This document shows positions 27,057-35,486 of a stretch of DNA of 64,000 nucleotides, in pieces (the stretch's first letter is position 1; every line of letters starts with the position of its first letter). The position numbers and the translations under genes were made by a program. The notes under the pieces were generated by a model. That model saw only the letters and a list, made by a program, of their open reading frames with translations. It did not search any database and had not been told where the DNA came from. Source of the stretch: Roseiarcus sp035606915 (lineage in GTDB: Bacteria > Pseudomonadota > Alphaproteobacteria > Rhizobiales > Beijerinckiaceae); assembly GCA_035606915.1 (NCBI GenBank), contig DATNDU010000162.1, forward strand, positions 1 through 64,000. The letters are read 5' to 3'.

Positions 27057-27077
27057 CCGGGGCGCGCGCCGCCCCGG
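27057..27077. terminator. Possible bidirectional terminator
   Basis: CCGGGGCG-CGCGC-CGCCCCGG stem-loop between the convergent SDR copy 2 and MBL-fold genes. The stem is strong but there is no T-run on either side. Confidence 0.4.
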
Positions 27078-27092
27078 CCCTACCCGGCCTGT

Positions 27093-27971
27093 CTAGCTCA
27101 CCCGGCTCTTGTCGCCGTTGGCGAGCGCGATCTCGACCACCTGAAGGCCCCTGTCGGTCAGCCGCGACGGAAAGATCTCGTGCAACCGATCCTCGTGCAC
27201 GGGGATCACCCGCCGCACTTCGCCGCCTGCCGCCTTCAGCATTTCGGCGCTGGAGAAGATCAGATTCTGCTGGCTGCCGACGGCAAGTCCGATCGGCACG
27301 AACTGAGGATTGGCCGGGTCGAGGCCGGTGAGGTTGTCGTAAGTGTAGATGAGATCGCCGGCGAAGATCCATTTGTCGGCGCTGTCTCGGGCGCCGTCAT
27401 TGCGCACGACGACATACATGCTGCCGAAGGTGTGGGTGTCCGCGGCGAGATGGACGTCGATGCCTGGCAGGACGTCCTCCTTGTCGCCGTCGATCAGGAT
27501 CATCCGCCCCTCCTTGGCGGCTTCGACCGCGCGCACGATGTCGGCGGGGTCGCCGCCTCCGGTCAGAAAGCGGTACTCCTGGCCGAGCGTCAGCGCCCAG
27601 ACCCATTTGTCGAGCTCGCTTTTCTGCAAATAGAATTTCGCGTTGGGAAACATATGAATGGCGCCCATGTGGTCGAAATGGGCGTGGGTAATCAGAACGC
27701 TTGTGACCTCCTCGGGCTTCACGCCGCATTCAGCGAGCACCTCGCGCGGGCCATGGTAGTTGGAGACGCCGTAGGACTCGGCAAGTTGTTTGCCGAAGGC
27801 CACATGGTCGTAGCCGGTGTCAATCAAGATCGTTTCGCCTTTGCCCTTCAGCAGCGCGTAGCCATAGGGCAGCTTACGCGTGCCCTGATGCATCGGGCCA
27901 TACAGCATGACGCTGAACGGGAATTTCTCCACCGCCGCGTATTCGAGCACCCAGATCGAGTAATCCGCCAT
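27093..27971 (-). CDS. Metallo-beta-lactamase-fold hydrolase, lactonase-like
   Basis: 292 residues. MBL-fold metalloenzyme resembling N-acyl-homoserine lactonases: HAHFDH at residues 96-101 gives the di-zinc ligands, preceded by ILIDTGYD, with the later ligands in LAADTHTFGSMYV, IFAGDLIYTYDN and VIPVHEDRLHE. No signal peptide, so cytoplasmic. ATG at 27971 follows GGAGGAAG; an ATG four codons earlier overlaps that ribosome site. Within this regulon a sugar-lactone or other lactone from the SDR step is a more likely substrate than a quorum signal, but that is inference. Follows the 158-residue gene by 26 bp. Confidence 0.82.
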   Translation of the reverse strand: MADYSIWVLEYAAVEKFPFSVMLYGPMHQGTRKLPYGYALLKGKGETILIDTGYDHVAFGKQLAESYGVSNYHGPREVLAECGVKPEEVTSVLITHAHFDHMGAIHMFPNAKFYLQKSELDKWVWALTLGQEYRFLTGGGDPADIVRAVEAAKEGRMILIDGDKEDVLPGIDVHLAADTHTFGSMYVVVRNDGARDSADKWIFAGDLIYTYDNLTGLDPANPQFVPIGLAVGSQQNLIFSSAEMLKAAGGEVRRVIPVHEDRLHEIFPSRLTDRGLQVVEIALANGDKSRVS

Positions 27972-27997
27972 GTCTTCCTCCATCGCTTATTATGGGT

Positions 27998-28474
27998 TCA
28001 GGCCTCGCAGAGCCGCAGTTGCGATGCGTGCGCGGCGCAGCAAGCCCGATGCAGATCGACGAGTTCGAAGCCCGGCAACAGCCTTGCGGTGGCGCGCAGA
28101 TGGTGGCTGGTGGCGCGCAAGGCGCGCACCAGCGCCTCGCGCTCGCCCTCCGAGGCTTCCGGCCCGAGGCAGCGCAATGCCGAAGCGCAGGCCTGCCTGA
28201 GCATGGCGGCGGCCTGACGCAGATGGTGCAGATGGTGCGAGGCGCCCCCGTGCGCCTCCAGGGCGCGCACCGCCTCGATGGCCTGCAACGAGGCCTGCTG
28301 CGCGCCGAGAAGGGCGCCCTCGGCCAATGCGAGCGGCCGCTTCGAGGTCATCGCAAGCAGCGCGAATCCGGCGATCTGCGTCAGGGTTCGGCTAATCAAC
28401 TGCTGCGCGGGTTGCGCCGCGTTAACGTAGCGCCAGGTGGCCGGCTGCGTGCTTCCTTCCGTCGCTTCGCTCAT
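27998..28474 (-). CDS. Uncharacterised helical protein
   Basis: 158 residues, not recognised. Predicted mostly alpha-helical, rich in Ala, Leu and His, with a His cluster (GGASHHLHHLRQAAAML) in the middle and a C-terminal ELVDLHRACCAAHASQLRLCEA containing three Cys. No signal peptide or clear membrane segment, although GFALLAM is hydrophobic. It is the first gene of an operon with the MBL-fold hydrolase and starts 76 bp from operator 5, opposite the LacI regulator. His and Cys content could support metal binding; a four-helix bundle is another possibility. No function is assigned. Confidence 0.7.
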   Translation of the reverse strand: MSEATEGSTQPATWRYVNAAQPAQQLISRTLTQIAGFALLAMTSKRPLALAEGALLGAQQASLQAIEAVRALEAHGGASHHLHHLRQAAAMLRQACASALRCLGPEASEGEREALVRALRATSHHLRATARLLPGFELVDLHRACCAAHASQLRLCEA

Positions 28475-28549
28475 TGCGAACTCCGAATTGCGATTGCCGA
28501 ACCCGCCGCATGGCGTCGGCGCCCGAGCGCCAAATCAGATAGCCGATTT

Positions 28550-28563
28550 TGATATCGGTAACA
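28550..28563. promoter_or_regulatory. LacI-family operator 5
   Basis: TGATATCGGTAACA between the divergent 158-residue gene (start 28474) and the lacI-type gene (start 28647). Position suggests autoregulation and control of the lactonase operon. Confidence 0.7.
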
Positions 28564-28646
28564 ACAGCTTTGGCTTTCGTGCTAAGGGCCTTGTTAGCAG
28601 GTCGCAGCAATGCTTCACTGTCATATTGCTTTGAGCGGGATTGCGG

Positions 28647-29687
28647 ATGCCGAAAAGGACGTTGGAGGGGAGCGCCGTACACAGCGGGAGCGCGCGGATG
28701 CGCGACGTCGCCACGCGCGCCGGCGTATCGACGATGACGGTGTCGCGCGCCTTGAACGAACCCGGCAAGGTCTCGGAGGAGATGCGCGAACGGGTGCTGC
28801 GCGCCGTAAAGGAGATCGGCTATCTCCCCAATCACCTCGCCGGCAGTCTGTCTTCGAATAGGTCGACCACGATCGGCCTGATCGTGCCCAGCATCGACAA
28901 CTCAATCTATACCCAGACGGTGAAGGGGTTGTCGGAGGTTCTGAAGCGCTCCGGTTTTCAGTTGATGATCGCCGAATCGGGTTACGATCCGAACGAGGAG
29001 GAGGAGTTAATCACCGCCCTGCTCAGCCACCGCGTCAGCGGCCTTGTCCTGCACAGCACCGAGCACACCCCGCAGGCGATCGAGAAAATACGCAAATCCG
29101 GCGTGCCCGTGGTCGAGAACGGCAATATCCCGGAGAAGCCGCTCGACATGGTGGTGAGCTATTCCAACCGCGATGCCTCCTACGCAATGACCATGCATCT
29201 CGGGCGCCTCGGCTATCGCAAGATCGCCTTTGCGAGTCTCTACTCGGTTCACAATGACCGCTCCAAGGACCGGCTCGAAGGCTATCTGGCGGCTTTGAAA
29301 CAGCTCGCCATTCCGGCCAATCCGCGGCTGATCGTCGAAACCGAGCGCGGTCTGGCCGCCGGCGCCGAGTTGATGGCGCGGGTCATGCAAACCACGCCGG
29401 AGGTCGATGCGCTGTTTTGCGCCGGCGACGTCCTGGCGGTAGGCGCCCTGTTCGAGGCCCAGAGGCGCAACTGGGCGGTGCCGGGAAGAATTGCGCTTGC
29501 GAGCTTCGACGACGTCGATCTGCTTCGCCACGTCACGCCATCGGTCACGACGCTCAGGCTGCCGCGCTATGACATCGGCGACCGGACGGCGCGCATCCTG
29601 CTCAGCCGCATCATGGAGGGCGCCGAACACCTTCGCGGCAGCATGGTCGACCTGAAATTCGAGGTCATTCAGCGCGAAAGCACCTGA
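28647..29687 (+). CDS. LacI-family transcriptional regulator
   Basis: 346 residues. N-terminal helix-turn-helix at about residues 18-40 (MRDVATRAGVSTMTVSRALNEPGKVS) and the hinge helix YLPNHLAGSLSS, whose Leu normally inserts at a central CpG; all six operators of the region have a central CG. The effector domain (IGLIVPSIDNSIYTQTVKGLSEVLKR onward) resembles the GntR/GalR group. ATG at 28647 follows GAGCGGGA; an in-frame TTG two codons earlier is less likely. It is placed centrally and is the obvious candidate to repress both ABC operons, the SDR genes, the lactonase operon and itself. Inducer unknown. Confidence 0.92.
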   Translation: MPKRTLEGSAVHSGSARMRDVATRAGVSTMTVSRALNEPGKVSEEMRERVLRAVKEIGYLPNHLAGSLSSNRSTTIGLIVPSIDNSIYTQTVKGLSEVLKRSGFQLMIAESGYDPNEEEELITALLSHRVSGLVLHSTEHTPQAIEKIRKSGVPVVENGNIPEKPLDMVVSYSNRDASYAMTMHLGRLGYRKIAFASLYSVHNDRSKDRLEGYLAALKQLAIPANPRLIVETERGLAAGAELMARVMQTTPEVDALFCAGDVLAVGALFEAQRRNWAVPGRIALASFDDVDLLRHVTPSVTTLRLPRYDIGDRTARILLSRIMEGAEHLRGSMVDLKFEVIQREST

Positions 29688-29745
29688 AAGCTCAATCGGC
29701 GGCCCGCGCCCGTTGCATCGCCGCCTAGCCTGCTTTATAGTCTCT

Positions 29746-29759
29746 TGTTACCGGTACCA
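29746..29759. promoter_or_regulatory. LacI-family operator 6
   Basis: TGTTACCGGTACCA, 121 bp before the SDR gene at 29880 that starts the five-gene catabolic operon. Best preserved dyad together with operators 2 and 3. Confidence 0.72.
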
Positions 29760-29879
29760 GACTTCGGTGCGCCGCTGGCTTCCACAGCCCGGGCGAAGCT
29801 GGCGCGATTTGCCGCAGACGACTGTGGCGTGGCGTGAAACGAGGCCTTTGACGATGCTCGCGAAGCGGCGGGGCGGGAA

Positions 29880-30695
29880 ATGAGCGGGTCGAAGACAGCG
29901 CCTCAGAGCAAGAGCCTGAGCCAATGCGCCGCCCTCGTCACCGGCTCGACGGGCGGCTTGGGCGAGGCGATGGCGGCCCGCCTCGCCGCGGCCGGTTGTA
30001 AGGTGATGCTGCACGGGTTGCTGACGGCGCAGGCCGCCGAGCCGCAACGCGAGGCGCTTGCGCGCAACACCGGGGCGCAAGTCGCCTACCAACAAGCCGA
30101 CCTTTCCAGCCGCGCAGCGGTGGAAGGTTTGGTCGGGGCGACGCTTGAGGCGTTCGGCGGCGTCGATATTCTCGTCAACAATGCGGTGGCCCGTCACTTC
30201 AAGCCGATCATCGACTTTCCAACCGAACAGTGGGAGCAGGCGCTGTCGGTCAATCTCTCGGCCGTCTTCTACGCGATCCGAGCGCTTCTGCCGCGCATGC
30301 AGGCGCAGAATTTTGGCCGCATCTTCAATATGACTTCGGTCTACGGGTTGCGCGGCACGCCCGATCGCGTCGGCTACGTGACCACCAAATCCGCGCTTCT
30401 TGGCTTGACGCGCGCCGTCGCGCTGGAAAACCTGGAGTTCGACGTCACTTGCCATGGCCTGTGCCCGGGCTCGGTGCTGACGCCAGGCACTCAGTCTCGG
30501 GTCGAGGAATTGATGGCCGAGCACGGCATAGACTGGAGCGCTGCGGAGCGCCAGTTTCTCACCGGCAAGCAACCAAGCGGCAGCTTCGTCTCGGCCGACA
30601 GCGTCTGCGACCTATTGGTGTTTCTCTGCGGGCCGGTTGGGCGCGACATGACGGGCGCGATGATCCCCGTCGAAGCCGGATGGCTGGCGAGCTAG
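29880..30695 (+). CDS. SDR oxidoreductase, 3-hydroxybutyrate dehydrogenase-like
   Basis: 271 residues. Cofactor loop TGSTGGLG at residues 21-28, NNAVARHFKPI replacing the usual NNAG, catalytic Ser in MTSVYG and YVTTK for Tyr/Lys. The pattern (VTGSTGGLGEAMA, QHVKPIEDF-like segment, CPGSVLTP followed by a long helical insert, and VEAGW end) resembles 3-hydroxybutyrate dehydrogenases, which also reduce or oxidise other short hydroxyacids. It heads an operon with MBL-fold hydrolase 2 and four further genes and is preceded by operator 6. Distinct from SDR copies 1 and 2. Confidence 0.87.
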   Translation: MSGSKTAPQSKSLSQCAALVTGSTGGLGEAMAARLAAAGCKVMLHGLLTAQAAEPQREALARNTGAQVAYQQADLSSRAAVEGLVGATLEAFGGVDILVNNAVARHFKPIIDFPTEQWEQALSVNLSAVFYAIRALLPRMQAQNFGRIFNMTSVYGLRGTPDRVGYVTTKSALLGLTRAVALENLEFDVTCHGLCPGSVLTPGTQSRVEELMAEHGIDWSAAERQFLTGKQPSGSFVSADSVCDLLVFLCGPVGRDMTGAMIPVEAGWLAS

Positions 30696-30742
30696 CGGGG
30701 ATCAGGCGCGAGCAGGCGCCCTGTCGATATGAGGCGAACGTC

Positions 30743-31543
30743 ATGGATCCTACCTACGAACTCTACGCGATTCGCTATGGCCACCACGACCGGAACGCCG
30801 CGGCCAATTTCATCGGCGGCGACCCCCACGACGGGCCGATGCCGCTCGACTATTTCGTTTGGGCCATCGTCGGCAAGGAGCGGAGCTTTATCTTCGATAC
30901 CGGCTATGACGCCAAGGTTGCGGCGGAGCGCAATCGGCAACTTCTCCGCCCGGTCGGCGAAGGGCTGAAGATGATCGGCATCGACCCAGACAAGGTCGAG
31001 GATGTCATTCTATCTCACATGCACTTCGACCACGCCGGCAATCACGACTTGTTCCCGAACGCCCGCTATCACGTTCAGGACGTCGAGATGGCTTATTGCA
31101 CCGGCCGCTGCATGTGTCACAGCCATCTCAGGCATCCCTTCGGCTACGGCGACGTGGCGAACATGATCGCCAAGCTGTTCGCCGGACGCGTGACCTTCCA
31201 TGACGGGGCCTCGGAGATCGCGCCGAATCTTACCGTCCACCGGGTCGGCGGCCATTCCAAGGGTTTGCAGGTGATCCGGGTGAAGACGTCGCGCGGCTGG
31301 GTCGTGCTCGGCTCCGACGCTTCGCATTTCTACGCCAATTTTGAACAGAACCGTCCGTTCCCGGTGGTTGAGAGCGTCGCCGACATGCTGAACGGCTATG
31401 ACACGATGCGCGGGCTGGCGAGTTCGTCGGCCCACATCATTCCGGGTCACGATCCGCTCGTGCTCGCCCGCTATCCGGCGGCGCTTTCGGATGTGAGCGA
31501 TATCGTGAGGCTCGATCTGGAGCCGGTCGCCGCAAAGGCGTGA
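30743..31543 (+). CDS. Metallo-beta-lactamase-fold hydrolase 2, lactonase-like
   Basis: 266 residues. SHMHFDH at 91-97 supplies the zinc ligands, with FDTGYD at about residues 51-56, HRVGGHSKGLQ, LGSDASHFYANF and IIPGHDPLV completing the MBL pattern. Similar in layout to the AHL-lactonase-like hydrolase at 27093 (both have IxDTGYD and N-acyl-homoserine lactonase style spacing) but clearly a different sequence. The segment CTGRCMCHSHLRHP has three Cys and several His. The operon context suggests hydrolysis of a pathway lactone. Confidence 0.83.
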   Translation: MDPTYELYAIRYGHHDRNAAANFIGGDPHDGPMPLDYFVWAIVGKERSFIFDTGYDAKVAAERNRQLLRPVGEGLKMIGIDPDKVEDVILSHMHFDHAGNHDLFPNARYHVQDVEMAYCTGRCMCHSHLRHPFGYGDVANMIAKLFAGRVTFHDGASEIAPNLTVHRVGGHSKGLQVIRVKTSRGWVVLGSDASHFYANFEQNRPFPVVESVADMLNGYDTMRGLASSSAHIIPGHDPLVLARYPAALSDVSDIVRLDLEPVAAKA

Positions 31544-31585
31544 GCGCGTCGGGACGCGCCAATCAACGATGACATGGAGACGATG

Positions 31586-32494
31586 ATGCCTGATCTCAAA
31601 CTCGGTTTTGCTGGCGTCGGCCGCATGGGAACGCCGATGACGAAGCGGCTTATGGCCGCCGGCTACCAGGTCAACGTCTACGACACCAGCGCCGCCGCCG
31701 TGTCGGCGCTGGTCGCCGCAGGGGCGAAAGCGGCCGCCAACCCCGCGGAACTGCGCGGCGTCAGCGACGTGGTCTTGTTTTCGCTGCCTACCCCGGAAAT
31801 CGCTCACGCCGTCGCGTTCGGACCGAACGGAATCGCTGCCGGCAAGGGCGCGAACATCGTCATCGATCTCTCAACCACAGGCCCCCGCGCCGAGCGGCAA
31901 ATGGCGGAGAAGCTGAAGGCCGTCGGCGTCGTCACGGTGGATTGTCCGGTGAGCGGCGGCGTCGGCGGCGCCGAAAAGGGCACGCTGGCCATGATGGCCG
32001 CCTGCGACGCGCCGACGCTAGCCAAGGTCAAACCCATACTGGAGAAGCTCGGCAAGATCACTCATGTCGGCGCCGAGCCCGGCATGGGGCAGATGATGAA
32101 GGTGATCAACAATCTGATGTCCGTCACCGCGCTCTCGATCGCCTCGGAGGCACTGGTGCTTGCGACCAAGGCCGGGCTCGACCCGGACGTATTGATTGAG
32201 GTGGTGAATTCGGGCAGCGGCGCCTCCAATGCGACGATGACGAAAATCCCAAAATTCGTCCTCAGCCGCAGCTTCGATTTCGGCTTCGCGATGGGCCTGT
32301 CGGCCAAGGATCTCAGACTTTGCCTTGAGGAGAGCGACGCGCTCGGGGTGCCGATGATCGTCGGCAGCGCGGCGCGCCAACTCCTCACCGTCGCAAAGGG
32401 CAAGCTCGGGCCGGACGCCGATCTCACGGAAATCATCAAGCCGATCGAAGAATGGGCCGGCGTGACCGTCGCCGGCGCCAAGGCGCGCGGCTGA
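31586..32494 (+). CDS. 3-hydroxyisobutyrate/tartronate-semialdehyde dehydrogenase-like
   Basis: 302 residues, beta-hydroxyacid dehydrogenase family. NAD(P) loop GFAGVGRMGTPM, substrate motif DCPVSGGVGGAEKGTLA, and the catalytic Lys in GMGQMMKVINNLM (around residue 172). Members interconvert 3-hydroxyisobutyrate, tartronate semialdehyde or similar with their oxo forms. Start ATG at 31586 follows GGAGA by five bases; the preceding codon is also ATG. Placed between MBL-fold hydrolase 2 and the MmgE/PrpD gene in the operator-6 operon. Exact substrate cannot be read. Confidence 0.88.
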   Translation: MPDLKLGFAGVGRMGTPMTKRLMAAGYQVNVYDTSAAAVSALVAAGAKAAANPAELRGVSDVVLFSLPTPEIAHAVAFGPNGIAAGKGANIVIDLSTTGPRAERQMAEKLKAVGVVTVDCPVSGGVGGAEKGTLAMMAACDAPTLAKVKPILEKLGKITHVGAEPGMGQMMKVINNLMSVTALSIASEALVLATKAGLDPDVLIEVVNSGSGASNATMTKIPKFVLSRSFDFGFAMGLSAKDLRLCLEESDALGVPMIVGSAARQLLTVAKGKLGPDADLTEIIKPIEEWAGVTVAGAKARG

Positions 32495-32522
32495 GCGCCC
32501 GGCCGACGACCAGGAGGCGGCT

Positions 32523-33887
32523 TTGGCTATGCGCAACCTTGACGCGGCTGACGGCCTTTCGCGCAGGCTTGCGGCCTTCCTACGCAACGCCTCCTGGGAG
32601 GACGTTCCGCAGACGGTTCGCGCGCACGCGACGAGGGCCGTTTTCAACGGCGTGGGGACAGCGCTCGGCGGCGCCTGCGATCAGGCGATCTTGCGCCTCG
32701 ACGAAGCGCTCGCGCCGTTCTCAGCCAACCAGGCGGCGACCGTCATCGGGCGCCGCGCCCGGCGTGACGCGCTGACGGCGGCTTTCCTCAACGCTGCGGC
32801 GATGAACGTGTTCGACTTCGACGACACCCACGCCGGCACTATCCTTCATCCCACCGCGCCGATCGCGCCCGTCGTCTTGGCGTTGGCCGAGACGCAGCCG
32901 ATAAGCGGATCGCAACTGCTGCATGCGTTCGTGCTCGGCGTCGAAGTCGCCTGTCGGATCGGCGCCGCCGTCTCTCCCGGTCATTACGATCGCGGCTGGC
33001 ACATCACCTCGACCTGCGGAATCTTCGGCGCCGCCGCCGCCGCCGCCAAGTTGCTAGACCTCAACGAGGATCAGATTGTCTGGGCGCTGGGAAACGCCTC
33101 CGCGCAGGCGTCAGGCCTCGTGGAGACGCTGGGCTTCATGGCCAAGAGCACGGGCGTCGGCAATGCCGCGCGCGGTGGCCTTGTCTCGGCGCTGATGGCG
33201 CGCGCCGGCGTCCAGGGCCCGCCGCGGCCGCTTGAGGGGCCACGCGGCTTCCTGGCCGTCTGCTGCGGCGCGCCCGACCCCGAGCGGATCGAGCGCAAGC
33301 TCGGCGTCGAATGGGAAATCCAGCGCCTCATGTTCAAGCCCTACCCCTGCGGTGTCGTGCTGAACCCGGTCATCGACGCGTGCTTGGCGGCGCGCACGGC
33401 GCCGGCGTTCAGCGTCAACGGGATCGCGGAGGTCGTGGTGCGAGGCAACCCTCTGCTTAAGGCCCGCGCCGACCGGCCGAACGTCGCCACCGGACGCGAG
33501 GCGCAGGTCAGCGCGCAACACGCGATCGCCGTCTGCCTGCTACGCGGAACCGCCGGCGCGGCCGATTTCAACGACGCTGCGGTGAACGACATGCAGGTGC
33601 GGGCGCTGCGCGCAAAAGTTCGCCGCGTGGAGGGCGATGAGACGACGCCGATCGAGGCGGCGCGCGTCTCCATCCTCTATGCCGACGGAAGCTCACACGA
33701 TCAGAGCATCGAGGCGGCGACTGGCAGCCTCGCCCGGCCGATGACGGACGAGGCGCTTCGGCAAAAGTTTGCTGCGTTGGCGCGCTACGGCTGCCCTGAC
33801 CTCGACGCTGAGCCGCTCGCGGCGAAACTTTGGGATCTCGCCAACGTCGCCGACGCCGACGCCGTGATGGCGCTCGCCCGCCCCTGA
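32523..33887 (+). CDS. MmgE/PrpD family protein
   Basis: About 454 residues, full length. The all-helical N-terminal domain (TRAVFNGVGTALGGACD, NAAAMNVFDFDDTHAGTILHPTAPIAPVVLALAE, GVEVACRIGAAVSPGHYDRGWHITSTCGIFGAAAAAAKLL) and the alpha/beta C-terminal domain (KPYPCGVVLNPVIDA) are typical. PrpD dehydrates 2-methylcitrate, but most paralogues act on other hydroxy- or dicarboxylic acids. AGGAGG lies five bases before a TTG at 32523 and eleven before an ATG at 32529; either may be the start. Dehydratase or isomerase in the island's pathway is likely. Confidence 0.87.
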   Translation: MAMRNLDAADGLSRRLAAFLRNASWEDVPQTVRAHATRAVFNGVGTALGGACDQAILRLDEALAPFSANQAATVIGRRARRDALTAAFLNAAAMNVFDFDDTHAGTILHPTAPIAPVVLALAETQPISGSQLLHAFVLGVEVACRIGAAVSPGHYDRGWHITSTCGIFGAAAAAAKLLDLNEDQIVWALGNASAQASGLVETLGFMAKSTGVGNAARGGLVSALMARAGVQGPPRPLEGPRGFLAVCCGAPDPERIERKLGVEWEIQRLMFKPYPCGVVLNPVIDACLAARTAPAFSVNGIAEVVVRGNPLLKARADRPNVATGREAQVSAQHAIAVCLLRGTAGAADFNDAAVNDMQVRALRAKVRRVEGDETTPIEAARVSILYADGSSHDQSIEAATGSLARPMTDEALRQKFAALARYGCPDLDAEPLAAKLWDLANVADADAVMALARP

Positions 33888-33924
33888 ACACGCACTTATC
33901 AACCCGCATAGAGGACATCACGCC

Positions 33925-34335
33925 ATGAGCGCCACACGTTCCGAATTCCAAGGGGCAGCCTTCGAGAAGGGCCTTAGCGTCCGCAAGGAGGTTCTCGGCG
34001 ACGCCTATGTCAATCGCTCGCTCGCGAGTGCGACTGATTATTCGGCGCCGTTGCAGAAACTCATCACCGAATGGTGCTGGGGAGAAATATGGGGCCGCCC
34101 CGGGTTGGAGCGCAGGTTGCGCAGCGTGTTGAACCTCGGCATGACAATGGCCCTCAATCGCGGCGTCGAGTTCAAAGCGCATGCACGGGGCGCCCTCAAC
34201 AACGGGCTCACGCGCGAAGAAATCATCGAGATCATTCTTCAGGGCGCGATCTATTGCGGCGCTCCGGCCTCGCTCGACGCCATGCGCATCGCGCAATCCC
34301 TGTTCGACGAGATGGACTCGGAGAGCAAAGCCTGA
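33925..34335 (+). CDS. Carboxymuconolactone decarboxylase-like protein
   Basis: 136 residues, the usual size for PcaC-like proteins. RSVLNLGMTMALNRGVEFKAHARGALNNGLTREEIIEIILQGAIYCGAPASLDAMRIAQ matches the CMD helical core. The CxxC of AhpD-type peroxidases is absent, so it is not a thiol peroxidase; PcaC-type decarboxylase/lactone chemistry or an unknown function is more likely. Last intact gene of the operator-6 operon, 37 bp after the MmgE/PrpD gene. Confidence 0.85.
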   Translation: MSATRSEFQGAAFEKGLSVRKEVLGDAYVNRSLASATDYSAPLQKLITEWCWGEIWGRPGLERRLRSVLNLGMTMALNRGVEFKAHARGALNNGLTREEIIEIILQGAIYCGAPASLDAMRIAQSLFDEMDSESKA

Positions 34336-34449
34336 GGTCGGCGCCCGCCGACGCCAAACAAACGCCAAAACGCGAAGCGGTCTCTCGTCAGGATATGACT
34401 GATATCTTCGGCTGAACGCCGCTCGGTCGCAGGCGGCAATGCCGAGCGA

Positions 34450-34605
34450 TCAAATCCGCTTCACCGCGGCGCCGTCGAAAGTGCGGAAGAGATCCTTCCC
34501 GTCCCAGCTCTGCGCGGCCTGGAAACAGCGGGTGTAGGCCGCCTCGGCGGCCTGCGTCATCTCGACGATTTCGATCATGCCCGGCATCTCGCCGGGCTTG
34601 CCCAT
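34450..34605 (-). pseudogene. Short remnant next to livF
   Basis: A 51-codon frame beginning MGKPGEMPGMIEIVEM and ending DGAAVKRI, just downstream of the broken livF. It looks protein-like but matches no family I recognise. It may be the tail of a deleted gene, since an in-frame stop lies just before it and no good ribosome site is visible. Confidence 0.35.
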
Positions 34606-34639
34606 ATAGGCGACCTAACTCGTCGCGCTGGCGCGCTCG

Positions 34640-35122
34640 GAACAGCTTCCACCAATTATCGCGGCCGCGCGCCTTCAAGTCCGCCGCGCTTTCCTCAAGC
34701 AGAATTCGGCCTGAGCGCAGCGCGTAAACCCGATCGGCGACGGTCAGCGCCGCAGGAATGTTCTGCTCCACGAGAACGACCGATACGCCCTCGTCAACCA
34801 GCGCGCGCACGCGCGACATGATCTGTTCGGTAATCGCCGGCGCAAGGCCGAGCGAAGGCTCGTCGAGCAGAAGCAAGCGCGGGCGCGTCATCAGCGCCAT
34901 GGCGAGGCTCACCATGCGCTGCTGGCCGCCGCTCATCGCGCCGGCGAACTGCGAGGCGCGTTCGCGCAGGATCGGATAGTCGTCGAGCGCGCTCTCGATC
35001 CGTTCTCGTTTCTCGTCGCCCGCCAGGCTGCGCGCGCCGACGAGCAGATTCTCCATCACCGTGAGGTCTGGGAAAACGAATCGCTCGGCGGGAATCAGGC
35101 CCAGACCGAGGGCGATCGACAA
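34640..35122 (-). pseudogene. livF: Branched-chain amino acid ABC ATPase LivF, N-terminus lost
   Basis: About 160 residues match the C-terminal two-thirds of LivF: GLGLIPAERFVFPDLTVMENL, signature MSGGQQRMVSLAMALM, Walker B LLLLDEPSLGLAP and the H-loop replacement VSVVLVEQN. The first roughly 85 residues, including Walker A, are missing, so the product could not bind ATP normally. The sequence joins directly to the truncated livG in another frame. Downstream the frame reads on into unrelated Arg-rich residues. Confidence 0.8.
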
Positions 35123-35486
35123 GAGTCTCGCCGCCTTTGGCGCCGTGCGGCCAGCGCCAGACCTGCCCGCTCGGCTCCCGGCATCCCAACATCACGTTGT
35201 CAAGCGCCGACAGGCGGGGGAACAGGCGCAGATTCTGAAACGAGCGCGCCATTCCCAACCGGGCGATGCGATCCGGTCCGAGCCCGCAAATCTCGCGTCC
35301 GCGCAACCGGACGGAACCCGAATTGGCGCCGATGGCGCCGGTCAGCAGGTTGAAGACGGTGGTCTTTCCGGCGCCATTGGGGCCAACCAGCGCCGCGATC
35401 CGCCCTTGTCTGAGGTCCAGGTTTAGATCGCGACAGGCAACGATGCCGCCAAACGCCTTGGACAGCCCGCGCACCTGAAGAATCAC
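35123..35486 (-). pseudogene. livG: Branched-chain amino acid ABC ATPase LivG, C-terminus lost
   Basis: GTG at 35486 overlaps the livM stop (GTGA). About 110 residues are normal LivG: ILQVRGLSKAFGGIVACRDLNLD, Walker A LVGPNGAGKTT, and RLGMARSFQNLRLFPRLSALDNVMLG. Similarity ends near 35150 before the signature and Walker B, at the junction with livF; about 140 residues of LivG plus the start of LivF seem to be deleted together. Confidence 0.8.

Noticed and set aside
33925..34335. Assignment of the CMD protein as AhpD peroxidase
   Set aside because: The CxxC pair needed for AhpD activity is absent.
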